A stretch of 64,000 nt of DNA. Source: Actinomycetota bacterium. Lineage in GTDB: Bacteria > Actinomycetota > Geothermincolia > Geothermincolales > RBG-13-55-18. The stretch lies in NCBI GenBank assembly GCA_014360655.1, contig JACIXC010000015.1:20881-84880 (forward strand), given 5' to 3'. Positions 26,646 through 35,616 of the stretch are shown one piece after another (the stretch's first letter is position 1; each line of letters starts with the position of its first letter). The position numbers were made by a program, and so were the translations under genes. Below the pieces are notes generated by a model, which saw only the letters and a program-made list of their open reading frames with translations, did no database searches and was not told the DNA's origin.

Positions 26646-27640
26646 AGCAAAACAAACCGTTTAAGCAAGGGTTCTTGGCGACGGGAGAAAAGTACGACAT
26701 GACGGGAGGCACGGCGGAAAGAGATAAGAAACGCATGGAGGAAGAAAAGACAAGAAGAGACAAAGTGAGCATGAAGGGGAAAAAGGGGACGACGAAGGTG
26801 GTTAGTCTCACGGTTACTCTCCTAACCGGCGGACTGCTGGTTGCCGCCTGGGCACGCTTTCGCGCCTGGAGGGAGAGGGTGATGCCGCGGCGCGATCCCT
26901 CGCTTCCCTGGGAGCGTTTCAACCTCCGCGCGCGCGACGGTACCGAGCTCGCCGTGCGCAGGATAGGAGGGGGGAAAGCCGGGGCGCTCATCGTCGCCCA
27001 CGCAGCGGTGACGGGGCAGCGTTACGCCCCGCTCGTGGACCTGGCGGAGATGCTCGCGGCGCACTTCGACGTCTATACCTTCGATTTCCGCGGACACGGC
27101 GAGAGCGGCGGCCGCCTGCGCCTGGGGTTGGCAGGGCCCCTCCAGGACATGGAGGCCGTGGTGGAACACGTGCGCGGGCGGGGTTATGCGTGGTTGGGGG
27201 CGGTGGGCTTCTCCCTGGGAGGCATGGTGTCCATCGTCCACGCGGCCCTCCGTCCCGGCCTGGATGCGGTGGCGGCGGTGGGCGCCCCTCCCGCCTTGCC
27301 GGACATCTCCCCTTACCGTCGCCTCCTGCCGGCTTGGTCTCTCTTCCTGCGCCTTCTGGGGGCGCGCTTCGCGCCCGTGCCCGAGGGAGGGCTCTTGCCG
27401 CTAGACGTGGCGGAGGATTTCCCGCCCCTGCCGCTGCTCGTCGTGCACGGGGAAAGGGAGGTCTTCTACTCCCGCTCGGACCTCGAGGTGATGCTGAACA
27501 GGCTGGGAAACAAGGTCGAGTTCTGGGAGATAGCCGGAGCGGGACACGCGGAGCTGACGGGGTGGGAGCCCCGACTGGTAGGATGGCTTGTGGAAAAATC
27601 AGGCAACAGAGCCCGTCATGTGCCGGGGAGACGCGCATGA
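26633..27640 (+). CDS. Alpha/beta hydrolase with N-terminal membrane anchor
   Basis: About 335 residues. A highly charged N-terminus is followed by one hydrophobic segment (SLTVTLLTGGLLVAAWA), then an alpha/beta-hydrolase domain with the oxyanion region ALIVAHAAVTGQ, DFRGHGESGG, nucleophile elbow GFSLGG, LLVVHGEREV and the C-terminal His in GAGHAEL. The substrate is unknown; esterase, lipase or acyltransferase activity is possible. The start is uncertain: ATG 26633 has AGGAAG 6 nt upstream and lies after the predicted promoter, while ATG 26771, just before the membrane segment, would give 289 residues. An upstream extension runs into the repeat region and is not believed. Confidence 0.8.
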   Translation: MTRIEQNKPFKQGFLATGEKYDMTGGTAERDKKRMEEEKTRRDKVSMKGKKGTTKVVSLTVTLLTGGLLVAAWARFRAWRERVMPRRDPSLPWERFNLRARDGTELAVRRIGGGKAGALIVAHAAVTGQRYAPLVDLAEMLAAHFDVYTFDFRGHGESGGRLRLGLAGPLQDMEAVVEHVRGRGYAWLGAVGFSLGGMVSIVHAALRPGLDAVAAVGAPPALPDISPYRRLLPAWSLFLRLLGARFAPVPEGGLLPLDVAEDFPPLPLLVVHGEREVFYSRSDLEVMLNRLGNKVEFWEIAGAGHAELTGWEPRLVGWLVEKSGNRARHVPGRRA

Positions 27641-27686
27641 GAAGCACGCGGCGAGCACGCGGCACGAGTTCGGCGCGGCATTGGCC

Positions 27687-27714
27687 TTGACGCGGGATTC
27701 GCTGGTAATATTGG
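27687..27714 (+). promoter_or_regulatory. Weak candidate promoter for the cupin-hisG-glycosyltransferase operon
   Basis: TTGACG (27687-27692), 16-nt spacer, TATTGG (27709-27714), about 120 nt before the cupin gene. The -10 is poor, so this is only a candidate. Confidence 0.25.
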
Positions 27715-27835
27715 TGATGTACCCGTGCGAGGCGCTTCGGCAGGCGCGAGCGTCCGTCGGGGAAGCGTCCCTCCGCCGGAAAGCGAGGCCGCGGGGAAGG
27801 CGAAAGGGACGGCGTGTCGCGAGGGCCTGGAGGTG

Positions 27836-28201
27836 ATGGAGGTGTTTCTGGAGAAACCCTGGGGGAACATCAAGGCATTCGCCTTGAACCAGCCCTGCAC
27901 GGTGAAGATCATCACCGTGGAGCCGGACCAGGAGACCAGTCTTCATTACCACAAGCTGCGCGATGACATGTGGATAATCCTGGACGACGGGCTCGAGGTC
28001 ACCATAGAAGGGGAGACCTTCTTCCCCCGCGAGGGGGAGGAATTCATGATCCCGGCCGAGAAGAGGCACAAGATACGTTCCCTGGGGAAGAGGGGAAGGG
28101 TACTGGAGATCGACATCGGCTTCACCAGCGAGGACGACACCTATCGCATCACCGACCTTTACGGGAGGGAACTGGTGGAGAAGGAGGAGACGGAGCTCTG
28201 A
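27836..28201 (+). CDS. Cupin protein, mannose-6-phosphate isomerase type II-like
   Basis: A 121-residue single cupin domain like the C-terminal isomerase domain of mannose-1-phosphate guanylyltransferase/phosphomannose isomerases: KPWGNIKAFALNQ start, metal-binding ETSLHYHKLRDDMWIILDDG, VTIEGETFFPREGEEFMIP, and RHKIRS. The WGxxxxF opening and the YHK-to-RHKI histidines are typical. A role in making GDP-mannose-type sugar precursors is plausible given the glycosyltransferases later in the operon. GGAGG lies immediately before the ATG with unusually short spacing, so the exact start is uncertain; a 37-residue upstream extension lacks domain features. Confidence 0.82.
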   Translation: MEVFLEKPWGNIKAFALNQPCTVKIITVEPDQETSLHYHKLRDDMWIILDDGLEVTIEGETFFPREGEEFMIPAEKRHKIRSLGKRGRVLEIDIGFTSEDDTYRITDLYGRELVEKEETEL

Positions 28202-28225
28202 GGCTTCGCGGAGGAGAGTGAGGAC

Positions 28226-29101
28226 ATGCTCAAGTTGGTCATACCCAAGGGCAGCCTGGAGGCGACCACCCTGGATATCCTCAAGGATGCCGACCTCGCC
28301 GTGCGACGCAGCGGGGACCGGGAGTACCATGCTAGCATCGATGATCCCCGCATCGAACAGGTGCGCATCCTGCGCCCGCAGGAGATACCCAAGTACGTCG
28401 AGGATGGCTTCTTCGACCTGGGGATAACCGGGTACGACTGGATACGCGAGTCGGGGGCCAAGGTGGTGGAGCTCGCGGACCTGCCCTACACGAAGACGGC
28501 GGTGGGCACCGTGGTGAGGGTGGTGCTGGCGGTGGCCGGCGACTCCCCCTACCGGAGCCCGCAGGACCTCCCCGACGGGGTGAGGGTGTCCACGGAGTAT
28601 CCCAACCTGGTGGAGGAATATTTCCGCCGCCTGGGCAAGGAGGCCGTGATCTACCTCTCCTACGGGGCGACGGAGGCCAAGGTGCCCGAGATGGCGGACG
28701 CGGTGGTGGAGCTCACCGAGACGGGCGGGACCCTGCGCAAGCACGGATTGCGCATCATAGACACGGTCCTCGAGTCGACCACGCGCCTCATCGCGAATGG
28801 GGAGAGCTACGCCGACGGGGAGAAGAGGCGCCTCATGGAGGAGATAAGGCTGCTCATCCTGGGAGCCCTCAACGCCCGCGGCAAGGTGCTCATCAAGTTC
28901 AACGTAAGCGAGAAGAACCTCGATGCCGTGGTGGAGGTGCTTCCCTCGCTGAAGGCTCCCACCCTCTCTCGCCTCTTCGGCCAGGACTATTACGCGGTGG
29001 AGAGCGTGGTGGAAAAAAGGGGTATAAACCTCCTCATCCCCGAGCTGGTGAAGAGGGGTGCGGAGGACATAATCGAGCTGCCCATAAGCAAGATAATCTG
29101 A
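28226..29101 (+). CDS. hisG: ATP phosphoribosyltransferase (long form)
   Basis: A 291-residue enzyme catalysing the first step of histidine synthesis (ATP + PRPP to phosphoribosyl-ATP). Motifs are LVIPKGSLEATT at the start, FFDLGITGYDWI, and the PRPP-binding ELTETGGTLRKHGLRI. The last 75 or so residues form the ACT-like HisG_C regulatory domain (LIKFNVSEKNLDAVVEVLPSL), so this is the long, self-regulated form that needs no HisZ and is usually inhibited by histidine. It starts 24 nt after the cupin gene. hisC lies three genes on; the rest of the his pathway is not in the window. Confidence 0.93.
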   Translation: MLKLVIPKGSLEATTLDILKDADLAVRRSGDREYHASIDDPRIEQVRILRPQEIPKYVEDGFFDLGITGYDWIRESGAKVVELADLPYTKTAVGTVVRVVLAVAGDSPYRSPQDLPDGVRVSTEYPNLVEEYFRRLGKEAVIYLSYGATEAKVPEMADAVVELTETGGTLRKHGLRIIDTVLESTTRLIANGESYADGEKRRLMEEIRLLILGALNARGKVLIKFNVSEKNLDAVVEVLPSLKAPTLSRLFGQDYYAVESVVEKRGINLLIPELVKRGAEDIIELPISKII

Positions 29102-29138
29102 CAAGGGGACCGGCAAGGGGAAGCGAAGGGGAGAGGCG

Positions 29139-30089
29139 ATGGCGGCACTGCAGGACAAGGTGGCCGAGCTGCTCGACAGGTGGCGGGAGGAGATCCAGCG
29201 CCTGCCGGTGCCCGCCCACGTGCAGCTGGTGGACGGCGAGCCGGGCGAGCGCCTGCGCCGGCTGGCTTCGGCACTCCTCGAGGTGGCGGAGGATGCCGAG
29301 GCGTCGTCCCGCTTTCAGCCGGGCGGCGATGCCTACCGCGAGGCGGAGGAGCTGGGACGCCTGCGGAGGCAGCAGGGTTTCTCCATGGAGCTACTGGTCC
29401 AGGAACACGTGATCATGCGCAACGAGTTCTGGAACCTCTTCCACGAGTCGGTGGAGATGAAGCGCGTCGTCGATTTTCACCTCGAGAAGAGGGTGAACAA
29501 CTCCTGCGACCTCCTGCTGCAGGCGGCCGCCTCCGCTTACCATTACCAGAGCTCCAAGGAGATAATGGAGAACCCGCTGCGGGACCCGCTCACCGGACTG
29601 TACAACCAGAGCTATTTCCAGGGCCGCATGATAGAGGAGCTTCGCCGCTCCGTGCGCTACAAGCGCGACATCACGCTGGTTCTCTTGGAACTCGGGAACT
29701 ATTACCATTTGTTGGAAAAAGAGGGCAGGGAGACGATCGAAAGGGCGCTGAAGTATATCGGGCACTGCCTTTCCCGCATGACCAGGGATTGCGACGTGGT
29801 AGCCAGGCTTGGCGAGGGGAGTTTCGCCGCCCTCCTGCCGGAAACCGGCTGGAGGGGAGGCAAGGTCATGGCGGAACGCCTGAGCCGCTATTTCCAGCGC
29901 GAGCTCGACGCCCTCTTCGCCGGGGACCTGCACCCGGAGCTTTCCTGGGGACTGGCCTCCTTCCCCGACGAGGTGAGCCAGCCGGAAAAGCTCTATCCCT
30001 GCGCCGTGGAGGCGATGCGCGCTTCCCGTTCCCTTCCCCGCGGGGAGATAGCCGTTTACAGGGGATCCCGGCCCCAGGGAGGGGACTGA
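29139..30089 (+). CDS. RsbRD-like sensor domain with degenerate GGDEF domain
   Basis: A 316-residue cytoplasmic protein. The N-terminal 140 residues are helical and look like an RsbRD/globin-type sensor domain (RQQGFSMELLVQEHVIMRNEFW). The C-terminal part starts with DPLTGLYNQSYF, the usual GGDEF opening, but the active site reads RLGEGSFAAL instead of RxGG(D/E)EF and the metal-binding Asp of the first motif is replaced (LVLLELGNYYHLL). It is therefore almost certainly not a cyclase. It may bind GTP or c-di-GMP, or act as a partner protein. Its place between hisG and a phosphoesterase is odd. Confidence 0.78.
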   Translation: MAALQDKVAELLDRWREEIQRLPVPAHVQLVDGEPGERLRRLASALLEVAEDAEASSRFQPGGDAYREAEELGRLRRQQGFSMELLVQEHVIMRNEFWNLFHESVEMKRVVDFHLEKRVNNSCDLLLQAAASAYHYQSSKEIMENPLRDPLTGLYNQSYFQGRMIEELRRSVRYKRDITLVLLELGNYYHLLEKEGRETIERALKYIGHCLSRMTRDCDVVARLGEGSFAALLPETGWRGGKVMAERLSRYFQRELDALFAGDLHPELSWGLASFPDEVSQPEKLYPCAVEAMRASRSLPRGEIAVYRGSRPQGGD

Positions 30090-30090
30090 G

Positions 30091-30885
30091 TTGGCGGTGA
30101 GGCTGGTCTCGGACCTGCACGGCCGTTTCTCGGACCTGGCGGAGGCCGTTGAGCCCGGGGACGTGCTCATCGTGCTGGGTGACATCCTGGACCTCATCGA
30201 CTGGGCGGACATCAGCGGCATCCTCCCGGACGTGGTGGGGCGGGAGAGGCTGATCGAGAAACTGCTCGCGGCGGCCAAGTCGGGGCCCCCGGCGGCGGTG
30301 GCACTGAGAGACGAGCTCATTTCGCCACAAGGAAAGTATTACCAGGAGCTGCTGTCGCGCTCCGGCGAGCAGTACGGTGACTTCGCGGCGGCCCTGAAGG
30401 GGATGGAGGCGAAGGTCTACGTTATTTACGGGAACGGGGATATCCCTTTCCTGCTCGCGGAGGCGATACGGGACCTGGGCAACGTGGAGCTTGCCGAGGG
30501 GAAGAGGGATATCGACGGGCAGCTCTTCGGTTTCGTCTGCGGCGCAGTGTACTCGCCGTTCAGGATGCCGGCGGAGATGGACGACGCGTCGTTCGGGGAA
30601 AGGCTGCGCGCGCTGGGGAGGGTCGACGTTCTCTGCACCCACATCCCGCCCCGCGTGGACGAGGCGGTCTTCGACGTGGTGGCGGGGAGGCCGGTGGAGG
30701 GGAGCGAAACGCTGCTGCACTACCTGGAGGAGAACCGCCCCGCCTTTCACTACCACGGGCACGTGCACCAGCCGGCCCAGCGCGAGTTGCGCCTGGGCGA
30801 CACGACGGTGATAAACGTCGCCTATTACAAGAGGGAGGGATACGTACACCTGCACCCATGGAATTCGACGTCGAGAAGCTGCTGA
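30091..30885 (+). CDS. Calcineurin-like metallophosphoesterase
   Basis: A 264-residue phosphoesterase with the five-block metal site: VSDLHG, VLGDILD, GNGD (usually GNHD), CTHIPPR and YHGHVHQP. It may hydrolyse a nucleotide, a phosphosugar or a cyclic nucleotide; sequence does not tell. The TTG start 1 nt after the preceding stop is supported by GGGAGGGG about 7 nt upstream. Its 3' end overlaps hisC by 28 nt. Confidence 0.82.
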   Translation: MAVRLVSDLHGRFSDLAEAVEPGDVLIVLGDILDLIDWADISGILPDVVGRERLIEKLLAAAKSGPPAAVALRDELISPQGKYYQELLSRSGEQYGDFAAALKGMEAKVYVIYGNGDIPFLLAEAIRDLGNVELAEGKRDIDGQLFGFVCGAVYSPFRMPAEMDDASFGERLRALGRVDVLCTHIPPRVDEAVFDVVAGRPVEGSETLLHYLEENRPAFHYHGHVHQPAQRELRLGDTTVINVAYYKREGYVHLHPWNSTSRSC

Positions 30886-31961
30886 GGGAGGAGGTCAGGG
30901 ACCTCCCGGTGTACAGCCCGGGAAAGTCGCCGGAGGAAGTGGCCCGGGAGATGGGCATCGCGGACTGCGTGAAGATGGCCTCCAACGAGAACCCCCTGGG
31001 CCCCTCGCCCCTGGCGCTGCGGGCCATGGCGGAGGCGCTCCCTACCGCGCATCTTTATCCCGACCCGGACTGTCACCGCTTGCGGGAAGCGCTGTCGCAA
31101 CGCCTGGGGGTGCCCGGGGAATGCCTGCTGGTTACCCACGGGGCGGACGAGGCCTTCGACCTGCTGGCCTACGCCTTCCTGGAGAAGGGGGACGAGGTGG
31201 TGGTGGGGGACCCGACGTTCTCCTCCTACGAGCTCGCCGCGCGCACCATGGGCGCGGAGGTCAAAAGGGTCCCCCTGAAGGATTACCGCCAGGACATACC
31301 GGCCATGCTCGCGGCGGTGGGGAGGCGTAGCAAGCTGGTGGTCCTCTGTTCTCCCCTCAATCCCACGGGGACCACGGTGACGGGGGAGGAGCTGGATGAG
31401 ATGGTCGAGGGCCTGCCCGGGAACGTCCTCCTGGTGCTGGACGAGGCCTACCTGGAGTACGTCACCGATCCCGGGCACCCGGACTCCCTGCGCTGGTTCG
31501 AGCGCCGCGCGGGCATGGTCATCACCCGCACCTTCTCAAAGATCTACGGGCTGGCCGGCCTGCGCGTGGGCTACGCCATCTGCCACCCCGCGGTGAGGGA
31601 GGCGCTGGAGAAAGTGAAACTGCCCTTCAACGTGAACCGCCTGGGGCAGGCGGCAGCCCTGGCAGCCCTGGAGGACGAGGAGCACCTGCGGCGCTCGCGC
31701 GAGCTGAACGAGCTCGGGAAGCGCCGCCTTTACGGGGTGCTCGCGGAGACCGGTTTCGCCTACGTTCCCACCCAGGCCAACTTCATCCTGGTGAAGGAGG
31801 GAGACCGCGGCGACCTCTTCGGGGAGCTCCTGCGCCGCGGCGTGATCGTGCGGGCGGGTGAGGCCCTGGGGGTTCCCGGCCACGTGCGCATCACCATCGG
31901 GGACGAGGCCCAGAACGACAGGCTGGAGGCCGCCCTCCGCGACATAGCGGGGAAAGGGTGA
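30858..31961 (+). CDS. hisC: Histidinol-phosphate aminotransferase
   Basis: A 367-residue PLP enzyme of aminotransferase class I/II, HisC type: MASNENPLGPSP near residue 40, GADEAFDLLAYAF, CSPLNPTGT, DEAYLEYV, and the PLP lysine in RTFSKIYGLAGLRVGY, then NRLGQAAALAAL. It converts imidazole-acetol phosphate to histidinol phosphate in histidine synthesis. It overlaps the phosphoesterase gene by 28 nt and is followed immediately by a dehydrogenase gene, consistent with operon transcription. Some HisC relatives act on aromatic amino acids, but co-operonic hisG supports the histidine role. Confidence 0.92.
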   Translation: MEFDVEKLLREEVRDLPVYSPGKSPEEVAREMGIADCVKMASNENPLGPSPLALRAMAEALPTAHLYPDPDCHRLREALSQRLGVPGECLLVTHGADEAFDLLAYAFLEKGDEVVVGDPTFSSYELAARTMGAEVKRVPLKDYRQDIPAMLAAVGRRSKLVVLCSPLNPTGTTVTGEELDEMVEGLPGNVLLVLDEAYLEYVTDPGHPDSLRWFERRAGMVITRTFSKIYGLAGLRVGYAICHPAVREALEKVKLPFNVNRLGQAAALAALEDEEHLRRSRELNELGKRRLYGVLAETGFAYVPTQANFILVKEGDRGDLFGELLRRGVIVRAGEALGVPGHVRITIGDEAQNDRLEAALRDIAGKG

Positions 31962-31970
31962 TTGCGACCC

Positions 31971-33056
31971 ATGCCGCTGCTGGGAGAGGAAGCGGGAAGG
32001 GGCCCGGGGGCCGCGAGGGTCTTCGTCTTTCTCGACGGGCTGGAATTCATCCAGGGAGAGAGCGCCTACCGCGAGGTGCTGGAGCCGCTGCGCGAGTTCG
32101 GTTCCTACCGTTATTACAAGAACCGCCTGGAGGAAAGCCATCTTCTCCTCGAGCGCATAGGCGACGCCCATGCCGTGTTCCTGGACTGGTCCAACCTGAA
32201 CGCCGCGGTGCTCTCGTCCTGTCCCCGCCTGGAAATAGTTTCCTATATCGGGGTGGGGGCCGCCAACTTCGTGGACATCGCCGCCGCCAGCGCGCTGGGG
32301 ATCGTGGTCACCAACACCCCCGATTACGGAAACCGTTCCGTGGCCGAACACGCCCTGGGGTTGATGCTGGCGGTCGCCCGCCACATCGTGCGCGGCGACC
32401 GCGATCTGCGCAGGGGGAGCTGGACCTCTGCGCAGCGCGAGGGCGTTCAGCTGGCGGGGCGGCGCATCGGGCTGGTGGGGCTGGGCGCGGTCGGTAAGGA
32501 GATGGCCCGCCTCTGCCGATCACTGGGCATGGAAGTCCTTTACTACGATACGAGGAGGCAGCCGGAGATGGAGGACGTGGCCGCTTATCGCGGGCTGGAC
32601 GCGCTCCTCTCGCAGTGCGACGTCGTCAGCCTGCACGTGGCCTATACCCCCGAGACGCACAACCTCATCGGGGAGAGGGAGCTTTCCCTGCTGCGGCCCG
32701 GAGCCATACTGGTGAACACCAGCCGCGGCGAGGTCCTTGACCTGAAGGCCCTGGCGAAGGCCCTGCGGGAGGGAAGGCTGTGGGGAGCCGGCCTGGATAA
32801 TTATCCCAATGAACCCCACCCCGACCTCAGCGAGCTCGTGGGGCTGGAAAACGTGGTGATGACGCCGCATATCGCCTTCAACACGCGGGAGGCGAAGGAC
32901 CGCATGACGGCCATCGCCGTGGAGAACGTCGTTTCCTTCTACCGGGGAAGGGCGCAGAACGTCATCAACCCCGAGGTGCTGGCACGTTGTCGCGCGTACG
33001 GTGCGGGCACCCGCGCGGGCGAAGGAGATAGGGATTCCCGGGGAAGGCCGGCTTGA
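31971..33056 (+). CDS. D-isomer-specific 2-hydroxyacid dehydrogenase
   Basis: A 361-residue NAD-dependent dehydrogenase of the PGDH/glycerate dehydrogenase superfamily. The Rossmann motif is GLVGLGAVGKEMA, and catalytic residues lie in VNTSRGEVLD (Arg), GAGLDNYPNEP (Glu) and VMTPHIAFNT (His). There is no ACT domain, so it is not a typical full-length serine-pathway PGDH. Candidate substrates are 3-phosphoglycerate, hydroxypyruvate/glycerate or another 2-hydroxyacid. ATG 31971 is used; a TTG at 31962 directly after the hisC stop is a real alternative. Glycosyltransferase genes follow, which raises the possibility that it supplies glycerate. Confidence 0.86.
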   Translation: MPLLGEEAGRGPGAARVFVFLDGLEFIQGESAYREVLEPLREFGSYRYYKNRLEESHLLLERIGDAHAVFLDWSNLNAAVLSSCPRLEIVSYIGVGAANFVDIAAASALGIVVTNTPDYGNRSVAEHALGLMLAVARHIVRGDRDLRRGSWTSAQREGVQLAGRRIGLVGLGAVGKEMARLCRSLGMEVLYYDTRRQPEMEDVAAYRGLDALLSQCDVVSLHVAYTPETHNLIGERELSLLRPGAILVNTSRGEVLDLKALAKALREGRLWGAGLDNYPNEPHPDLSELVGLENVVMTPHIAFNTREAKDRMTAIAVENVVSFYRGRAQNVINPEVLARCRAYGAGTRAGEGDRDSRGRPA

Positions 33057-33094
33057 GCGAGGTCTTGAATGCAGGCGCACAACAGGGAGGTGAC

Positions 33095-34318
33095 ATGCAC
33101 TTCACGCTGGTGATCCCCTCCTACTGGGGAAGGAGGCGGGGCGAGCCCTTCAATCACGAGGACGCGGTGTACGACCATCCCACGCCGCTGGATGCGGAGG
33201 GAACGCTGACCCGTGCCCTGGAGAGCATCCGTATCCTACGTTACCCGCGTTTCCGGGTGCTGGTACTGGGGGTGGCGACCCATCCCGACCTGGAGGAGGA
33301 GGTGGAAGGGCGCCTGCGGGAGATGGTGGCTCCCTTCAGGGAGCACTTCCCGGTGGCCCTGCTCACCCATTCCCACGAGAGGGAGATGAAGGACATCCTG
33401 CAGCGCGGCGGAAACGGCGCATACGCCGACATGCTATCCCTGCGCGGCTACGCGAACATCCGCAATTTCTGCCTGGTGGCGGCCTGCCTGGACGGGGCGG
33501 AGGGCGCGGTGCTCTTCGACGACGACGAGGTCTACGAGGACCCGCATTACCTGGATAAGGTGGCCGAGGTCCTCGGGCGGGAATGGCGGGGCCGCTTCGT
33601 CGGCGGCCTGGCCGGATACTACGTCAATGCCGACGGGGGATACCTGTTGCCGCGCCAGGATGACTGGGTGTTCGCGGAATGGCCCGCGGTGGAGTGCATG
33701 AACCGGGCCTTTACCATCATCGGGGTGGGAGATAGGCTGAAGCCGACGCCCTGGGTTTTCGGGGGCAACATGTGCATACACCGCGAGCTGTTCAGAAAGG
33801 TCGCCTTCGACCCCTGCGTGACGCGTGGGGAGGACATAGACTACCTGGTCAACGCGAGGTTCATGGGATATGACTTCTTCCTGGACAACACCCTCTGGAT
33901 ACGCCACCTACCGCCCCCCAAGACGGCCCCCCTGTGGAGGCGTTTTCGCGAGGACCTGGACCGCTTCGTGTACAGCAGGGAAAAACTGCGCACCCAGGAG
34001 GCGGCGGAAGGGCTGCGCCACGTGAGGGTGGAGGAGCTCGACCCCTACCCGGGGAGGTTCCTGCGCGACGACCTGGAGGAGATGATCTTCCGCACCTGCG
34101 TGCTCATGGGCCTGCATTATCTCTCCCGCGGCGAGAGGGAGGGTTTCGAGGAGTGCATGGCCAACATCGCCCGCGCCCGCGCACTGCCCTCGCTTTTCCG
34201 CAACCCCTTCCGCGAGTACATGGCCTGGCGGCGTCGCTGGGAGGAACTCATGCGCCTCCTCGCGCGGGAGGAAGGGCTGCAGCGTTACGTGCAGGACCTC
34301 TTCGAGCGGACGCGGTGA
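33095..34318 (+). CDS. Putative GT-A fold glycosyltransferase
   Basis: A 407-residue protein opening with FTLVIPSYWG, with a DxD-like metal site in VLFDDDEVYEDP around residue 148 and GGNMCIHRELF plus RGEDIDYLVNARFMG later, the layout of a nucleotide-sugar transferase of GT-A fold. It has no membrane segments or signal peptide. Acceptor and donor are unknown. ATG 33095 has GGGAGGTG just upstream; a TTG at 33053 overlapping the previous stop is less likely. Its stop overlaps the start of the second glycosyltransferase (TGATG), so the two are translationally coupled and probably work in one pathway. Confidence 0.78.
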   Translation: MHFTLVIPSYWGRRRGEPFNHEDAVYDHPTPLDAEGTLTRALESIRILRYPRFRVLVLGVATHPDLEEEVEGRLREMVAPFREHFPVALLTHSHEREMKDILQRGGNGAYADMLSLRGYANIRNFCLVAACLDGAEGAVLFDDDEVYEDPHYLDKVAEVLGREWRGRFVGGLAGYYVNADGGYLLPRQDDWVFAEWPAVECMNRAFTIIGVGDRLKPTPWVFGGNMCIHRELFRKVAFDPCVTRGEDIDYLVNARFMGYDFFLDNTLWIRHLPPPKTAPLWRRFREDLDRFVYSREKLRTQEAAEGLRHVRVEELDPYPGRFLRDDLEEMIFRTCVLMGLHYLSRGEREGFEECMANIARARALPSLFRNPFREYMAWRRRWEELMRLLAREEGLQRYVQDLFERTR

Positions 34319-35616
34319 TGGCGATGGCGCAGGGCGGAACCGTGCTCGACCCGTCGGTCGTGAGGCGCTGCCGCGAGATAGGGCGGGCGGATATCCTCGT
34401 GGGCATCCCCAGCTTCCGCAACGCGGACACCATAGCCCACGTGGTGCGCACCGCCGCCGAGGGCATGGTCAGGTACTTTCCCGACCTGAAGCCGGTGCTG
34501 GTCAATTCCGACGGGGGCTCCACGGACGACACGGTGGAGGTGGTGCTGCAGACGCCCGTGCCCCCGCAGGTGGAGAAGATCGTGACCCCCTACCGCGGCT
34601 TGCCCGGCAAGGGCTCCGCCTTCCACGCCATCTTCGAGGTGGCCACCAGGTTGCGGGCGCGCATCTGCATCGTGGTGGACTCGGACCTGCGCAGCATCAC
34701 CCCGGAGTGGATACGCCTGTTGGGCGAGCCGGTGTGGAAGAACAGCTACGGCTTCGTCGCCCCTTACTACATCCGTCACAAGTACGACGGGACCATCACC
34801 AACAACCTCGCTTTTCCCCTCACGCAGGCGCTTTACGGCAGGCGCATCAGGCAGCCCATAGGCGGGGATTTCGGTTTCACGGGTTCGCTCGCCCTCATCT
34901 ACTCGCACATGGACGTCTGGAGATCCGACATCGCGAAGTTCGGCATCGACATCTGGATGACCACCACCGCCATCACCGAGGGGTTCCGCATCTGCCAGTC
35001 GGCCATGGGGGTGAAGATACACAACGTCAAGGACCCGGGAAGCGACCTGGGCTCCATGTTCGTCCAGGTGGCCTCAACCATCTTCTACCTCATGGGCGAG
35101 CACGAGGTGAAATGGATGCGGGTGCGGGGTTCCACCGCCACGCGCATCTTCGGGAACGTGCGCTACGAGGAGCCGGCGAGCATGGGGATCAACGTGGAAA
35201 ACCTCATCGACCACTTCATCACAGGCTGCGAGCGTTACGGGGAGATCTGGGAGGTGGTCATGGAGCCCTCCAACCGGCTGGAGGTTTCCTTTGCGGCCCG
35301 GGCGAGGAAAGAGGAAGATTTTACCTTTCCGGAGAGCCTGTGGGCGAAGCTGGTGTACGATTTCGCGGTGGCCTACAACTTCGAGTGCCGCTTTTCCAGG
35401 AGGGAGATCGTCGAGGCGCTGGTGCCCCTCTACTGCGCGCGCACGGCGGATTTCGCCCTCCGCACCAGGAACATGACCACCATGGAGGCGGAGTACCTGG
35501 TGCAGAGGCAGGCGGAGGAGTTCGAGTGGCTCAAGCCCTACCTGCTGGAGAAATGGATTAGGGCGAGGGAAGCCACGTCCGCAGAACCAAGGGGCATCCT
35601 GCCTACTGCCACCTGA
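34318..35616 (+). CDS. Putative glycosyltransferase of the glucosyl/mannosyl-glycerate synthase type
   Basis: A 432-residue GT-A enzyme: ILVGIPSFRNADTI, LVNSDGGSTDDT, LPGKGSAFHAIFE, the metal-binding VVDSDLRSITPEW, and QPIGGDFGFTGSLA. This arrangement resembles GpgS/MGS-type enzymes (families GT81/GT78) that join glucose or mannose to (phospho)glycerate. That, the coupled first transferase and the upstream 2-hydroxyacid dehydrogenase suggest synthesis of a glycosylglycerate-like solute or lipid head group; this is inference. It starts inside the previous gene's stop. No terminator is visible after it. Confidence 0.8.
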   Translation: MAMAQGGTVLDPSVVRRCREIGRADILVGIPSFRNADTIAHVVRTAAEGMVRYFPDLKPVLVNSDGGSTDDTVEVVLQTPVPPQVEKIVTPYRGLPGKGSAFHAIFEVATRLRARICIVVDSDLRSITPEWIRLLGEPVWKNSYGFVAPYYIRHKYDGTITNNLAFPLTQALYGRRIRQPIGGDFGFTGSLALIYSHMDVWRSDIAKFGIDIWMTTTAITEGFRICQSAMGVKIHNVKDPGSDLGSMFVQVASTIFYLMGEHEVKWMRVRGSTATRIFGNVRYEEPASMGINVENLIDHFITGCERYGEIWEVVMEPSNRLEVSFAARARKEEDFTFPESLWAKLVYDFAVAYNFECRFSRREIVEALVPLYCARTADFALRTRNMTTMEAEYLVQRQAEEFEWLKPYLLEKWIRAREATSAEPRGILPTAT

